Source: an uncultured Isosphaeraceae bacterium
GTDB lineage: Bacteria; Planctomycetota; Planctomycetia; Isosphaerales; Isosphaeraceae
Direction of reading: 5' to 3'
NCBI GenBank assembly: GCA_945957605.1
Contig: CAMFLR010000007.1
Location: forward strand, 310,001-374,000
Length of the DNA stretch: 64,000 nucleotides
Part shown: in pieces, positions 18,422 through 28,600 of the stretch
Layout: each line of letters starts with the position of its first letter
How positions within the stretch are numbered: position 1 is the first letter of the stretch
The notes under the pieces: model-generated
Seen by the model: the letters and a program-made list of their open reading frames with translations, nothing else
Database searches by the model: none
Told to the model about the DNA's origin: nothing
Program-made: the position numbers and the translations under genes

Positions 18422-20995
18422 ATGCGAGCGAATCTGATGGGGTTGGCAAAAGTCCGCTGCGGCTTGGCGTTTGCCGCGTTTGTTTGGGGATTTTTTGCGG
18501 TACCATCAAATCTGAGCGCGGCCGAACAGCCGCTCGATTTTAATCGCGATATCCGGCCGATCCTCTCGGAGAACTGCTTCTACTGCCACGGCCAGGATGC
18601 GAACAAACGCCAGGCCGACCTTCGGCTCGACGTGCGTGACGCGGCAATCACCGCCGAAGCCATCGTTCCGAAAGATGCCAAGGCGAGCGAGTTGATCGCA
18701 CGGATCAATTCCAGCGACATGAAAATGCTCATGCCACCATCGAAATCGAATCGGCGGCTGAGTGCTGAGCAAAAGAAGATGCTCGAACGCTGGATTTCTG
18801 AAGGCGCGGCGTACGAGCCGCACTGGGCGTTTGTGACGCCAAAGCGACCGGCTGAACCGGCGATAAAACGAGCCGACTGGCCGAAGAATGCGGTTGATCG
18901 TTTTGTACTCGCGAAGCTTGAGGCGGTCGGATTGGCTCCGTCTCCCGAGGCCGATCGAGTCACACTGATCAAGCGGCTGAGTGCTGACCTTATCGGTCTG
19001 CCGCCAACACCGGCAGAGGTTGATGCATTCGTGGCCGATCGCGATCCACACGCATATGAAAAGTTGGTCGATCGTCTACTCGCGAGCCCGCACTACGGCG
19101 AACGTATGGCCTTGCCATGGCTCGACGCGGCGCGCTACGCAGATAGCAATGGATTCCAGCAAGACGGCGATACCTGGCAATGGATCTGGCGCGACTGGTT
19201 GGTGAAGGCGCTCAATTCCGACATGAAATTCGATCAGCTAACAATTCGTCTGCTGGCTGGCGACTTGCTGCCGAACGCGACGATCGAAGACAAAACTGCC
19301 AGCGGATTCAATCGCAATCATTTGTTGAATGGAGAGGGCGGTGCGATTGCTGAAGAGCAACGGTTTGTGAATCTGTTTGACCGCATGGACACCACCGCGA
19401 CGACATGGCTTGGCCTGACGATGGCGTGTGCTCAGTGTCACGATCATAAATATGATCCGATTACGCAGAAAGACTATTACAGCCTTCTTGATGGGTTCAA
19501 CCACGTTCCTGAAAGCGGAACGCCGCAGTTTTTTTCGTCGCGCATTCGGGTTGGTTCGCCCTTTATCGAGTTACCGGACGAGCAGAACAAGAAGACGATT
19601 GCCGAACTTGAAGCGAAACTAAAAGCTGCCGAGGCGGAAGGGAAATTCGCGTCGGACGCTGCGTTCGCAGGTTGGCGCGAGGGGATTTTCGCCGACAAGA
19701 AACCTGCCGACGGCAAAGGACTGCCTGACGAGTTGAGCACACTCCTTCGCAAGCCCGAGGGAGAGCGTAAAGACGACGAAAAGAAGAAGATCGACAGCGG
19801 GTTGCGCAAGCATTTTGATGATAAGGTTCGCCCTGCGCTCGAAAGCAAAGTCTCTGCTTTGAGTGCTTATGCGAATATCAAACGGCAGCTTGATGGTTAT
19901 CGCGGCGATCAAATCCCTCGCGTGATGATCATGAGCGATTCGCAATCGCGGCAAACGGCGATACTGACGCGTGGTGAGTATTTGAAACCGTCGACAAAGG
20001 TGTCGTTCGCAACGCCGGCGTTTCTGCCGCCGATGCCCAAGGACGTACCCAAAAATCGACTTGGGCTGGCTCAGTGGCTGGTCGCTGCCGAGCATCCGCT
20101 GACGGCGCGCGTTCAGGTGAACCGGATGTGGCAACATTTCATGGGCGCGGGAATCGTGAAGACGTCCGAGGATTTCGGCGTACAGAGTGAATATCCGACG
20201 CATCGAGAATTGCTCGACTGGCTTGCGGTTGAATTTCGCGAGCACGGCTGGAGCACCAAGGCGATGCATCGCCTCATTGTGACGAGTGCGACGTATCGGC
20301 AATCGAGCAAGGTTTCGCCCGAGTTGCGCTCGCGCGACCAGGAAAACCGGCTCCATGCTCGAGGCCCGCGGTTCCGTATGCCGTCGTTGATTCTTCGAGA
20401 CTGGGCACTTGCGGCATCGGGAATGCTCGACTCGAGGATTGGCGGTCGACCGGTGTATCCCTATCAGCCGGATGCGATCTGGGAAGCGCTGGCCATCACG
20501 AAGGAACGGGATTTTACCTATCCGGCGTCGTCGGGAACTGATCTTTATCGCCGCAGCCTTTACACATTCTGGCGCAGGACGGTTGGGCCGGCGAATATGT
20601 TTGATTCGTCGAATCGCCAGACGTGCCGAGTGCGCGTGAATGCGACGAGCACGCCACTTCACGCTTTGACGACGCTCAACGATCCTACCTGGGTTGAGGC
20701 CGCTCGCTCGCTCGCACAAAACGCGATGAAGGCGTCGCCTATCGTTGACGAGCGGCTGAGCTTCGCATTTCGCAGAGTTCTTTGCCGCAAACCAGCCGAC
20801 GTTGACATGAAGATTCTTCGCCGTGCTTATGACAAACAGCTGGCGATTTATACGAAAGACAGCGCTGCGGCGAAGTCGCTGTTGGGTGTTGGCGAATCAA
20901 AACGCGACGTGTCGCTCAACCCGGTCGAGCACGCCGCAATCACTGCCGTTTGCCTCGCCGTGCTCAATCTCGACGAAGCGCTGACACGCGAATAA
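18422..20995 (+). CDS. Planctomycete cytochrome-c/DUF1549/DUF1553 protein
   Basis: This 857-residue exported protein belongs to a family hugely expanded in Planctomycetes. ATG 18422 opens a signal peptide (hydrophobic about residues 12-30, cleavage near SAAEQ). A planctomycete cytochrome-c domain follows with one haem motif, CFYCH (Cys52, Cys55, His56). DUF1549 comes next and contains a second CxxCH, CAQCHDHKYDP (Cys336-His340). The C-terminal half is DUF1553 (VQVNRMWQHFMGAGIVKTSEDFG, TPLHALTTLND). The DUF1501 gene 13 bases downstream is the usual partner. The molecular function of these pairs is not established; roles in degradation of complex carbon have been proposed for the family. Confidence 0.92.
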   Translation: MRANLMGLAKVRCGLAFAAFVWGFFAVPSNLSAAEQPLDFNRDIRPILSENCFYCHGQDANKRQADLRLDVRDAAITAEAIVPKDAKASELIARINSSDMKMLMPPSKSNRRLSAEQKKMLERWISEGAAYEPHWAFVTPKRPAEPAIKRADWPKNAVDRFVLAKLEAVGLAPSPEADRVTLIKRLSADLIGLPPTPAEVDAFVADRDPHAYEKLVDRLLASPHYGERMALPWLDAARYADSNGFQQDGDTWQWIWRDWLVKALNSDMKFDQLTIRLLAGDLLPNATIEDKTASGFNRNHLLNGEGGAIAEEQRFVNLFDRMDTTATTWLGLTMACAQCHDHKYDPITQKDYYSLLDGFNHVPESGTPQFFSSRIRVGSPFIELPDEQNKKTIAELEAKLKAAEAEGKFASDAAFAGWREGIFADKKPADGKGLPDELSTLLRKPEGERKDDEKKKIDSGLRKHFDDKVRPALESKVSALSAYANIKRQLDGYRGDQIPRVMIMSDSQSRQTAILTRGEYLKPSTKVSFATPAFLPPMPKDVPKNRLGLAQWLVAAEHPLTARVQVNRMWQHFMGAGIVKTSEDFGVQSEYPTHRELLDWLAVEFREHGWSTKAMHRLIVTSATYRQSSKVSPELRSRDQENRLHARGPRFRMPSLILRDWALAASGMLDSRIGGRPVYPYQPDAIWEALAITKERDFTYPASSGTDLYRRSLYTFWRRTVGPANMFDSSNRQTCRVRVNATSTPLHALTTLNDPTWVEAARSLAQNAMKASPIVDERLSFAFRRVLCRKPADVDMKILRRAYDKQLAIYTKDSAAAKSLLGVGESKRDVSLNPVEHAAITAVCLAVLNLDEALTRE

Positions 20996-21008
20996 AAGGC
21001 TCAATCTC

Positions 21009-22454
21009 ATGAATGACCTCTTTCAGCAGAATGCCATTCGCGTGAATCGGCGTCGATTTTTTGGCTCTGCCGCGAGCGGAATCGGTGCGGCAGCGCTTGC
21101 GAGTTTGCTGGGGCAAGATCAAGCTCGAGCAGGTGAATCTGCATTGCAGGGCTTGCCGCATTTTGCGCCCAAGGCGAAACGCGTTGTGGTGTTGTGGCAG
21201 GGGGGTGGGCCGTCGCACGTCGACCTGTTTGATCCCAAGCCGGTGATGCGCGAAAAGGCCGGGAAGGATATTCCCGATAGCGTACGCGGGACGACGCGGC
21301 TGTCGACGATGTCGAGCGGTTATGGCAAGTGGCCGACGTTGCCGTCGATCAAGCCGTTCAAGAAGTACGGAAAATCCGGGCTTGAATTGAGCGAAATGCT
21401 GCCGAATATCGGCTCGCTTGCCGACGACATTTGCGTTGTGCGATCGATGTATACCGAAGCGGTGAATCACGCGCCCGGCGTGACTTTTTTCATGACGGGT
21501 GCACAGGTTCCGGGGCGGCCCAGCATGGGCGCGTGGCTATCTTATGGCCTGGGGAGTGAGAGTGACAATTTGCCGACGTTCGTGGTGATGACGTCGAGCG
21601 ATAAAGGCAAAACGTGCGGTCAGTTGTTCTTCGACTATTACTGGGGCGCAGGCTTTTTGCCGAGCCGGTTCCAGGGCGTGCGATTCCGCAACACGGGAGA
21701 CCTGGTGCCCTACCTGGCGAATCCGCCGGGAGTGAGTCGCGAGGCGCGCCGGGCGATGCTCGACGATTTGTCGGCGCTCAATGCCGCACATCTTGCGGAG
21801 TACGGTGATCCAGAAATCGACACTCGCATTTCTCAATATGAAATGGCCTTTCGGATGCAAACCAGCGTTCCGGATCTGGTCGATTTCTCGAAGGAGTCAA
21901 AGGCGACAATCGAACGCTACGGTCCCGATGCGCTTCAGCACGGCACGTTTGCGAACAATTGCCTGATCGCCCGTCGTTTGCTCGAACGAGGGGTGCGATT
22001 CGTACAGCTCATGCACTCGGGCTGGGATCAGCACGGCAATCTTTTCACGCAGCTTGAAGAGCAATGTAAGGACACCGACGCACCATCGGCCGCGCTTGTG
22101 CGCGACTTGAAGGAGCGTGGAATGCTCGACGACACGCTGGTGATCTGGGGCGGCGAGTTCGGCCGCACGCCGTTTGGGCAGGGGGATCCAGCGAAGCCCA
22201 CCGGCCGCGACCATTTTGGCAAGGCATACAGTTGGTGGATGGCTGGTGGTGGCGTGAAAGGTGGAAAGGTTCACGGCGCGACCGACGATTTTGCGTGGAA
22301 TATCACCGCCGATCCGGTGCACGTTCACGATATGCAGGCGACGATTTTGAATCTGTGCGGCATCGATCACACGCGTCTGACGTATCGCTACCAGGGGCGG
22401 CAATATCGCCTGACCGACGTGCATGGCAATGTTGTGAAGGGAATTCTTGCCTGA
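21009..22454 (+). CDS. DUF1501 protein with Tat-type signal
   Basis: This 481-residue protein of the DUF1501 family belongs to the alkaline-phosphatase/sulfatase-like fold group. The N-terminus carries a twin-arginine signal (NRRRFFGSAASGIGAAALA, about residues 13-31). Further signatures are VVLWQGGGPSHVDLFDPKP (about 60-80), VIWGGEFGRTPFGQGD and GRDHFGKAYSWWMAGGGVKGG (about 380-415), and a final IDHTRLTYRYQGRQYRLTDV. It forms an operon with the DUF1549/DUF1553 gene 13 bases upstream, the standard arrangement in Planctomycetes. The enzymatic activity is unknown. Confidence 0.92.
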   Translation: MNDLFQQNAIRVNRRRFFGSAASGIGAAALASLLGQDQARAGESALQGLPHFAPKAKRVVVLWQGGGPSHVDLFDPKPVMREKAGKDIPDSVRGTTRLSTMSSGYGKWPTLPSIKPFKKYGKSGLELSEMLPNIGSLADDICVVRSMYTEAVNHAPGVTFFMTGAQVPGRPSMGAWLSYGLGSESDNLPTFVVMTSSDKGKTCGQLFFDYYWGAGFLPSRFQGVRFRNTGDLVPYLANPPGVSREARRAMLDDLSALNAAHLAEYGDPEIDTRISQYEMAFRMQTSVPDLVDFSKESKATIERYGPDALQHGTFANNCLIARRLLERGVRFVQLMHSGWDQHGNLFTQLEEQCKDTDAPSAALVRDLKERGMLDDTLVIWGGEFGRTPFGQGDPAKPTGRDHFGKAYSWWMAGGGVKGGKVHGATDDFAWNITADPVHVHDMQATILNLCGIDHTRLTYRYQGRQYRLTDVHGNVVKGILA

Positions 22455-22464
22455 CCGCGGTGGG

Positions 22465-23937
22465 TTAGATCAATCCAGAAATCGGCGATCCGTTGTAAAT
22501 CTGGAACGGACGATCAAGGTCGTCGTGCCACTCGGCGAGGTCAGGAATTCCAAGCGCTTTGTAAATCGTCGCGGCCATATTTTCGGGCCGTTGAGGGTTC
22601 GAAGCAGGATATGCGCCGAGCTTGTCTGATGAGCCAATCACCGTGCCGCCTCGCACTCCGCCACCGGCGAACCAGACGCTCTGGACGGCACCCCAGTGGT
22701 CGCGGCCTGGCTTGGTGAACGAATCCTTCAACGTCGAAAGTTTGGGAGTGCGGCCGAATTCACCTGCCATGACGATCAGTGTGCTATCGAGCAGGCCGAG
22801 TGATTTGAGGTCGTCGAGCAAGGCACAAAGGGCGCGGTCGGTTGGCGGGAAGAGCTTGTCCTTGAGGCGAGGGAAGATGTCGCCGTGGGTGTCCCACGTT
22901 TCGTTGTTGCCGAGGTTGACCTGAACCAGGTTCACGCCGGCTTCGACGAGCCGGAGCGCCATCAGCAGCGACCAGCCGAAGCTATTTCGACCGTATCGTT
23001 CCTGCGTCTTGGCGTCGGCATTAGTCACATCAAACGCAGCGCGAATCTTGGGCGAAGCGAGCAGTGAAATCGCCGATTGACGATGCCGGTCGAATCGCTC
23101 GGATGTCGCGAGTTGTTCGAGGTCGGCGCGTTGGCGGTCGAGCTCGTGGAGCATCGCATTGCGCTGATTGATCCGGTTCAGGCTAAGACCAGGCGGCAAG
23201 GTGAGACTAGGGCAGCGGTAGACGCGGTCGTCAGCACTTTCCGGCGGTTTATTGGCGAGATTGGGGAATGTGTATTCGGGATAGGCGCCGCGCCACATCG
23301 GATTGCCATACGGCGAAGCTTCGATAAAAAACGGATCGCGTTTCGCGCCCATCTGACCGCCGAATGCGCCAGGAATCGTACCGCCGGACCAGTGGACGAG
23401 TCGCTCGGGAAGCACGATCGCCGGTGGCAAGTTATTCGAACGCGGCGGCACAGCTTCGCCAATGATGGAACTGATCGACGGCCAGTCGCTTGATCGCGGC
23501 TGGCGGTCGCCGCGAAATCCGGGGTTCGTCACACTTCGGCCTGTGAGCATGTAGTAATGGCCGAGCGTGTGATCATTCGTCGGATGAGTGAGCGAGCGAA
23601 CCACGGACCAAAGATCGCTGCGCGTGGCGAGGCCCGGCAAGTGTTCGCAGACGTCGAGACCAGGCGTGCGCGTGGCAATTGGGCGAAACTCGCCGCGAAT
23701 TCCGTCGGGCGCATTGGGTTTCAGGTCAAAACTTTCGTGCTGCGAAAGTCCGCCCGAAAGAAAGATATAAATACAGGATTTCGCCGTGCCGCCTGATCGC
23801 TTGGTGCCGGTTGTCGCTGCCTGAAGTGCACCGAGATGGTTCATCCCCAGACCGAGCAATCCCACCGCACCGGCCTGAACGGCGGTGCGTCGCGAGAAAA
23901 CGGGGTGGGGCAGGTGATTCGGGATCGGTCGGGGCAT
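22465..23937 (-). CDS. DUF1501 protein, second paralogue, convergent to the first
   Basis: This 490-residue DUF1501 protein is on the opposite strand, ten bases beyond the stop of the previous gene. The N-terminus SRRTAVQAGAVGLLGLGMNH is a Tat-like signal. Family signatures include IYIFLSGGLSQHESFDLKP, VMAGEFGRTPKLST and GRDHWGAVQSVWFAGGGVRGG. It differs from its neighbour in the first motif (SGGLSQHE rather than GGGPSHVD), so it belongs to another subgroup and is not a recent duplicate. No DUF1549/DUF1553 partner lies next to it on its own strand, which is unusual for the family. Confidence 0.9.
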   Translation of the reverse strand: MPRPIPNHLPHPVFSRRTAVQAGAVGLLGLGMNHLGALQAATTGTKRSGGTAKSCIYIFLSGGLSQHESFDLKPNAPDGIRGEFRPIATRTPGLDVCEHLPGLATRSDLWSVVRSLTHPTNDHTLGHYYMLTGRSVTNPGFRGDRQPRSSDWPSISSIIGEAVPPRSNNLPPAIVLPERLVHWSGGTIPGAFGGQMGAKRDPFFIEASPYGNPMWRGAYPEYTFPNLANKPPESADDRVYRCPSLTLPPGLSLNRINQRNAMLHELDRQRADLEQLATSERFDRHRQSAISLLASPKIRAAFDVTNADAKTQERYGRNSFGWSLLMALRLVEAGVNLVQVNLGNNETWDTHGDIFPRLKDKLFPPTDRALCALLDDLKSLGLLDSTLIVMAGEFGRTPKLSTLKDSFTKPGRDHWGAVQSVWFAGGGVRGGTVIGSSDKLGAYPASNPQRPENMAATIYKALGIPDLAEWHDDLDRPFQIYNGSPISGLI

Positions 23938-24339
23938 GACGATCGTCCCTCAAACGGCAGCGGAGGCTATTCGGGAATGTTGAACATTCGCCGGATAATT
24001 CTACGTAGCAGTTTACGCGATGCGAAACTCGCTTGCAAATCTCATATCGGCTATCGCAGCGGCGCGACATAACTCGTTACGGCAACATTACAAAGAACCA
24101 TGGCAGTTTGCCAGGGAGCAGTTAAGGCTTAGCGCAGTGAGTCGTGCTTTCGGACGAGTCGGAGCCACGATGCGGAATTCGCGAGTCTCCGACCGTCACG
24201 TGGAAAACGCATGGATGGCAACCTGATCGTCGCGAGCTAGAGATGCGATACGCCGACCGACCGGGCAATCTCACGCTTCGGCCGATCGGCGTTTTTGGAG
24301 GAAGCACGAGCGTACCAGAGGGTATCACTCGTTCCAAAA
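23938..24339. other. Intergenic region, nothing identified
   Basis: These 402 bases lie between the start of the DUF1501 gene and the stop of the repeat-protein gene. Short open frames are present, but none has a family-like sequence or a convincing ribosome site. I see no tRNA and no strong hairpin followed by a T-run. It must include the promoter of the minus-strand DUF1501 gene just right of 23937. Confidence 0.4.
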
Positions 24340-25593
24340 TTACTGCGGACCCACTGTACCGCTATAGGGCGTCATCGTGCCGTCTGATCCAGTCAGGTAG
24401 TTCGCGCCACCGTAACTAATCACGTAGCCCGCCGCCGTACCTGCATATTCGGCGGGAATCTGATAGCGCTGGGCTCCAGCCTGTTGAGTTTGTGTGTCAG
24501 TCGGTGCCGCGTTGCTGTTCGAGGCGGTCATGGTGCCATCGCCGTTGATTTGGTAGTTCGAGCCGCCGTAGTTGATCACACTTCCTGCGCCATACGCCTC
24601 GTACCCGGCCGGCACCTGGTAACGCTGGCCGCCGCTGGCTGGCTGCGAGTTATTTTGAGCCGTGTTATTTGTGGCGACGGTCATGGTGTTATTGTCACCA
24701 ATGACGTAGTTCACGCCTCCATAGTTGATCACAGCACCGGTCGCATATCCCTGGTATTCGGCGGGAATCTGGTACGCCTGGCTGTTTGAAGGCTGAGATG
24801 TGGGCTGGGAGTTTCCAGTCGCAGCGCCGGAGTACGCGACCATCGTCCCGTCGCCACCAATCATGTAATTGGCACCGCCGTAGGCGATGACCGATCCCGG
24901 TGCCGAATTCGCGTAGCCGGCGGGGATTTGGTAGCGCTGAAACGTTTGAAATGCGAAAGGTTGGTAACCCGGCTGATTATTTTGGAAGCCCTGCTGGGGA
25001 TTGTTGAAGCTGGTGAATGGCTGAGAGGCGTTGGGATTCACTCCAACGGCGACATCAGGCAGGGTTTGAAAGCCTTGCGGATTGTTGAAGCCCGTCATTG
25101 GCTGCGACACGTTAGGATTTACACCAGGAGACGGCGCGAACCTGGGAACCGAGTTCTGCTGTTGAAATCCTGGTTGCTGCACATACTGAGGAGGAAAGAA
25201 CCCGTTCTGTTGGAACCCGCCACCGAAGTTCGGCTGCTGGAACTGAGCCGGATTGAAGCCACCCATCGCCCCTTGTGGTACTCGGTTTTGCGGCTGAAAT
25301 CCCGGTGACATCTGAGATATCTGGGTATTCGCGTTTCCTGTTGGACCAGTCAAGCCGAAACCTGGTCCACCTGAATTCACCTGTGGGTGCTGTTGCGGAT
25401 GTTGCTGCGGATGCTGTGGATATTGTGGGTGCTGGTACTGAGGATGTTGAGGCGCCTGTGGGTGCTGGTACTGAGGATGCTGGGGGGCCTGTACGCGCTG
25501 TTGCGGGTGTTGAGCGTACTGGGCGTTCACCGCAGCATGATTGGCGAACAAAATCGCCACACTGGTCAGACTGTACTTGGTGAAACGGATCAT
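24340..25593 (-). CDS. Secreted HPQ-rich protein with four C-terminal YQIPA-YGGANY repeats
   Basis: I do not recognise this 417-residue protein as a named family. A signal peptide (residues 1 to about 24, ending VNAQYA) is followed by a low-complexity His/Pro/Gln region (about 25-70, units such as PQHPQYQHPQ), then an Asn/Gln/Gly/Phe-rich region (about 70-220). The C-terminal half has four tandem repeats of roughly 45-50 residues with consensus YQ[IV]PAxY, a [ST/G]-rich turn, VIxYGGxNY, and GxxTM. The composition suggests a secreted, partly disordered surface or matrix protein with small beta-rich modules. It starts 60 bases after the WD40-caspase gene stops, on the same strand, so the two may be co-transcribed. 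The ribosome site is weak (GGAGAGC). Confidence 0.8.
   Translation of the reverse strand: MIRFTKYSLTSVAILFANHAAVNAQYAQHPQQRVQAPQHPQYQHPQAPQHPQYQHPQYPQHPQQHPQQHPQVNSGGPGFGLTGPTGNANTQISQMSPGFQPQNRVPQGAMGGFNPAQFQQPNFGGGFQQNGFFPPQYVQQPGFQQQNSVPRFAPSPGVNPNVSQPMTGFNNPQGFQTLPDVAVGVNPNASQPFTSFNNPQQGFQNNQPGYQPFAFQTFQRYQIPAGYANSAPGSVIAYGGANYMIGGDGTMVAYSGAATGNSQPTSQPSNSQAYQIPAEYQGYATGAVINYGGVNYVIGDNNTMTVATNNTAQNNSQPASGGQRYQVPAGYEAYGAGSVINYGGSNYQINGDGTMTASNSNAAPTDTQTQQAGAQRYQIPAEYAGTAAGYVISYGGANYLTGSDGTMTPYSGTVGPQ
24346..24936 (-). repeat. Four tandem coding repeats, about 135-170 bases each
   Basis: Read on the minus strand, the four copies begin at RYQIPAGYANSAPGS, AYQIPAEYQGYATGA, RYQVPAGYEAYGAGS and RYQIPAEYAGTAAGY. 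Each is followed by VIxYGGxNY and then GDGTM or a variant. Spacers between copies are Gln/Ser/Asn/Thr-rich and vary in length. The copies have diverged in DNA sequence, so the array is old rather than a recent slippage product. Confidence 0.85.
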
Positions 25594-25653
25594 TGGTGAT
25601 AGCTCTCCAACTGGCTCGGGACACCGTAAAATGGTGTGAGGGGGAACGAGGGA

Positions 25654-28600
25654 CTAGCGATTCGGATTCTCCGTGCCGCGCGTTGCTGGGGCCGGCGCAG
25701 CAGGTGGTTTCGTGAATGAGAAGAAGTCGAAATTCTCGATCGTCGAGGGGCGGCCGACGACGGTATGCTGCTGATTATGTGTAAGATCCGCGACTCGCCG
25801 CCCTAGCGGAAACACGAGTTCATCAATCGAAAGCAGTCCATCTGCCGGCGGAAGATCCTTGGAAGGATCGGCAAAGATCTCGAGGATTGCTTCGGTAAAG
25901 ATCCCATGTCGGAGCTGAGGGTCTTCAATACTCGATTCGCGGGGCTTGCACGCGCCAAACATGATGGCTCCAACCTCATCTGACACAAGCTCTCGCAAAC
26001 TCTCCGCTGAATGTTTCTTTCCGCCTTCGATTCCGCCTGCATGACAAGTATCAAGGAAAACCAAAGTGTGACGGCTTTTCAGATTTTCCGCCAGAGAAAT
26101 CAGCTCTCGATCCGAAATCGCGGTGTTCGATAGACGATCGGCGTCAAGCTCGTGAGACGCGATGAAGTATCCCTTCGACGGCTCTCCCATACCGTGCGCA
26201 GCCACAAAGAGAACCGCGACATCTTGTGGTGAAACGTTAGCGCCTAACCAGTCGAAACCACTGCGGATACCGGCGAGACTGGCTTCTTCGTTTACGATGA
26301 CCTTGGTTTTGACATCGCTGTAAAGCTTGCCGGATTGCGTCGTCCAGGCGACCGCGAAAGATGCTGCGTCAAGATGGGCAAAGTCGAGGTTGAACTTGGC
26401 GTTTTGGTACTTGGAAATGCCGACGGCCAAAACGTAAACCTTGGGCTTGTCGTCGAGGTCGGCATCTGCGTCCTCGCGAATCACGATGACTTGCCTGGGT
26501 TCGCTACTCGACTTCGAAGCCAAGTCGTTGGCGACGATCGAAATCGCATTACGACGCGCGTTCAGAGGGACGTCGATCTCGATGTGGCGCTGAAGATCGG
26601 TGTCGCCCTGGCGAGGATTGACGGTTTTTCCGGTGACTGAACGGCCATTAACGAGAACCTTGATATCACCAATGGGGAAGCCGTTCATGGACGTCACATC
26701 GGCGATGATCTTCACGGTTTCGTTATCCGTTCGAATCTGACCGAGTGGTTGCGTGATGACAACGCGTGGTGGTTCGATCTTCTTGAAATCGTCGGGATTA
26801 CGCAGGTCGAGGGGAGGAGGCGCATCCGGACGATCGTGATTGGCTGAGATCACGGCCTTTTTCGCGTCGCCCATCTCAATGATCTTGTCTATTACGTCCG
26901 GTCGGAAGAACTGTTTCCGAAATTGATGTGCACTGTAAAAAAGCGCCGACTTTGCCCGTCCCCGGTTTACATGCCAACCGATGAGACGGTCGCCCCCTGG
27001 TGATGCGTCGTAGTAACCGCTCGGCGTCCACAGAACCCACTCGTCTCCCGCGACGAACAAGTTCAACATGGGGATGACGAAGTCTCCGCCGCGACTCAGC
27101 TCGAGCGTGACATCAAAAGGCATTCCTTCGCGTGTCAGATTCACCTTGGCACGTTGACCAGGACGGAAATCACGTTTGCCAGCCAGCAGGCCATCGTATA
27201 TCGATCCGATGCTCTTTCCATCCAATCCTACGAAAATATCACCCAGGCGAATTCCTGCACGCTCAGAGTTGCCGCCGGGTTTCAGATAGTTGATACGGCC
27301 ATTGCCATAGCTGTCGAAGTCTGGCCAGCCAAGGTCGTCGACCGTGTTGAGATTCCAGAGTTTTAGCGTTCGATCGGATGATCCCGAAACAAGCGTTTTG
27401 CCATCGGGAGATTCGCCGAAAGCATAAATCGCACCGGTATGTCCGACGAATCGCCGTCCTCGCAGCGTGTCGGTTGGATCGAGCCCAAAGAGCGCGTTGT
27501 CGTTACAACCGATCATCAACAGGTTTTGAATTCCGGTTCCTTTTCCAGTGAGGTAGCCAACGCGCTGCGGAATGACTCCAGGTGACAGCGCGTAGGACCC
27601 TTCGGGCTGATTATCGCGATTGGAAACAAACGTATAAGCTTTATCATCATTCAGTGTGATCTGGACTTGCCGACTCTGCTCGTGGAGGGATGGTGTGGCG
27701 TGGAGTGTGGGAATCGTTTTGGAAAACGTGCGTTTGTGTAGGTCGAAGACGGTATCGGGCTCGCCGAATTCGTTGAACTTCCAACGATCGGGTCCAAAGG
27801 GCTTCGTGCCATATGCGATGCGTGCCCCTGTTGTATCAAAGGCGGCACTGAATACCGGGCTGCCTTTACCCTCGAGGCGAATCCTACGCTTGCCGGTCGC
27901 GGCTTCCCAGAGATCAATATTGCCCAGATCATCGGCACTCGCGACCAGCGACGCATCCGGAGACAGAGCTACTGCGGATGGGAGGTCGTCGTGACGGTGA
28001 TAGGCGCGTAATTGCCGGCCCGAAAGAGTCCACAAGGTGACGGTGTAGACGCTGTTGCCATCAACGCGGCCAATGCTGCTAAAAATCGCCATATCTTCGC
28101 GCGTGGGATCTTTAGAGCGGACGAAGCGATTGATGATTCTTCGACCGCCGCTGGGAGACTGATCTTCAATGCGACCGAGTAACGCGCCCAGTCCGGAAGC
28201 GGCGGTGTATGCGGTATTCAACTCGGCCGCTGGCGCCAGGCGATCGCGCTGCTCACCATTCAGAAATGCAAGTTCCGAGGCATGGGGAGCAGAAAAGGCA
28301 TGAAATCCTGTTGCATCGTAAATGACAAATAAAGGAATCGCCGTGGGAAAGCCCAGGTATGCGAATTGCGGCGTCCACTGCAGTTGGCCAATCTTCGTCC
28401 CTGTCGGCCAGTTCCAAAAAATGAGCGTTCCATCGACGCCTTGAGTAACCAGAAAGCGCCCATCGGGTGAAAACGCAAGATTGGCAACGCCACCGCTACC
28501 ATGTCCGGGCAGGAGCATCTGTACTTCGGATGGGTCATCCGTGCGATAGACACGCACCGCGCCGGCATCCGTGAAATCTTGCACGCCTACAACGAGTGAT

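Noticed and set aside
24020-24419. Short open frames between the DUF1501 and repeat-protein genes
   Set aside because: No ribosome site, no family resemblance, and partly antisense to the repeat-protein gene.
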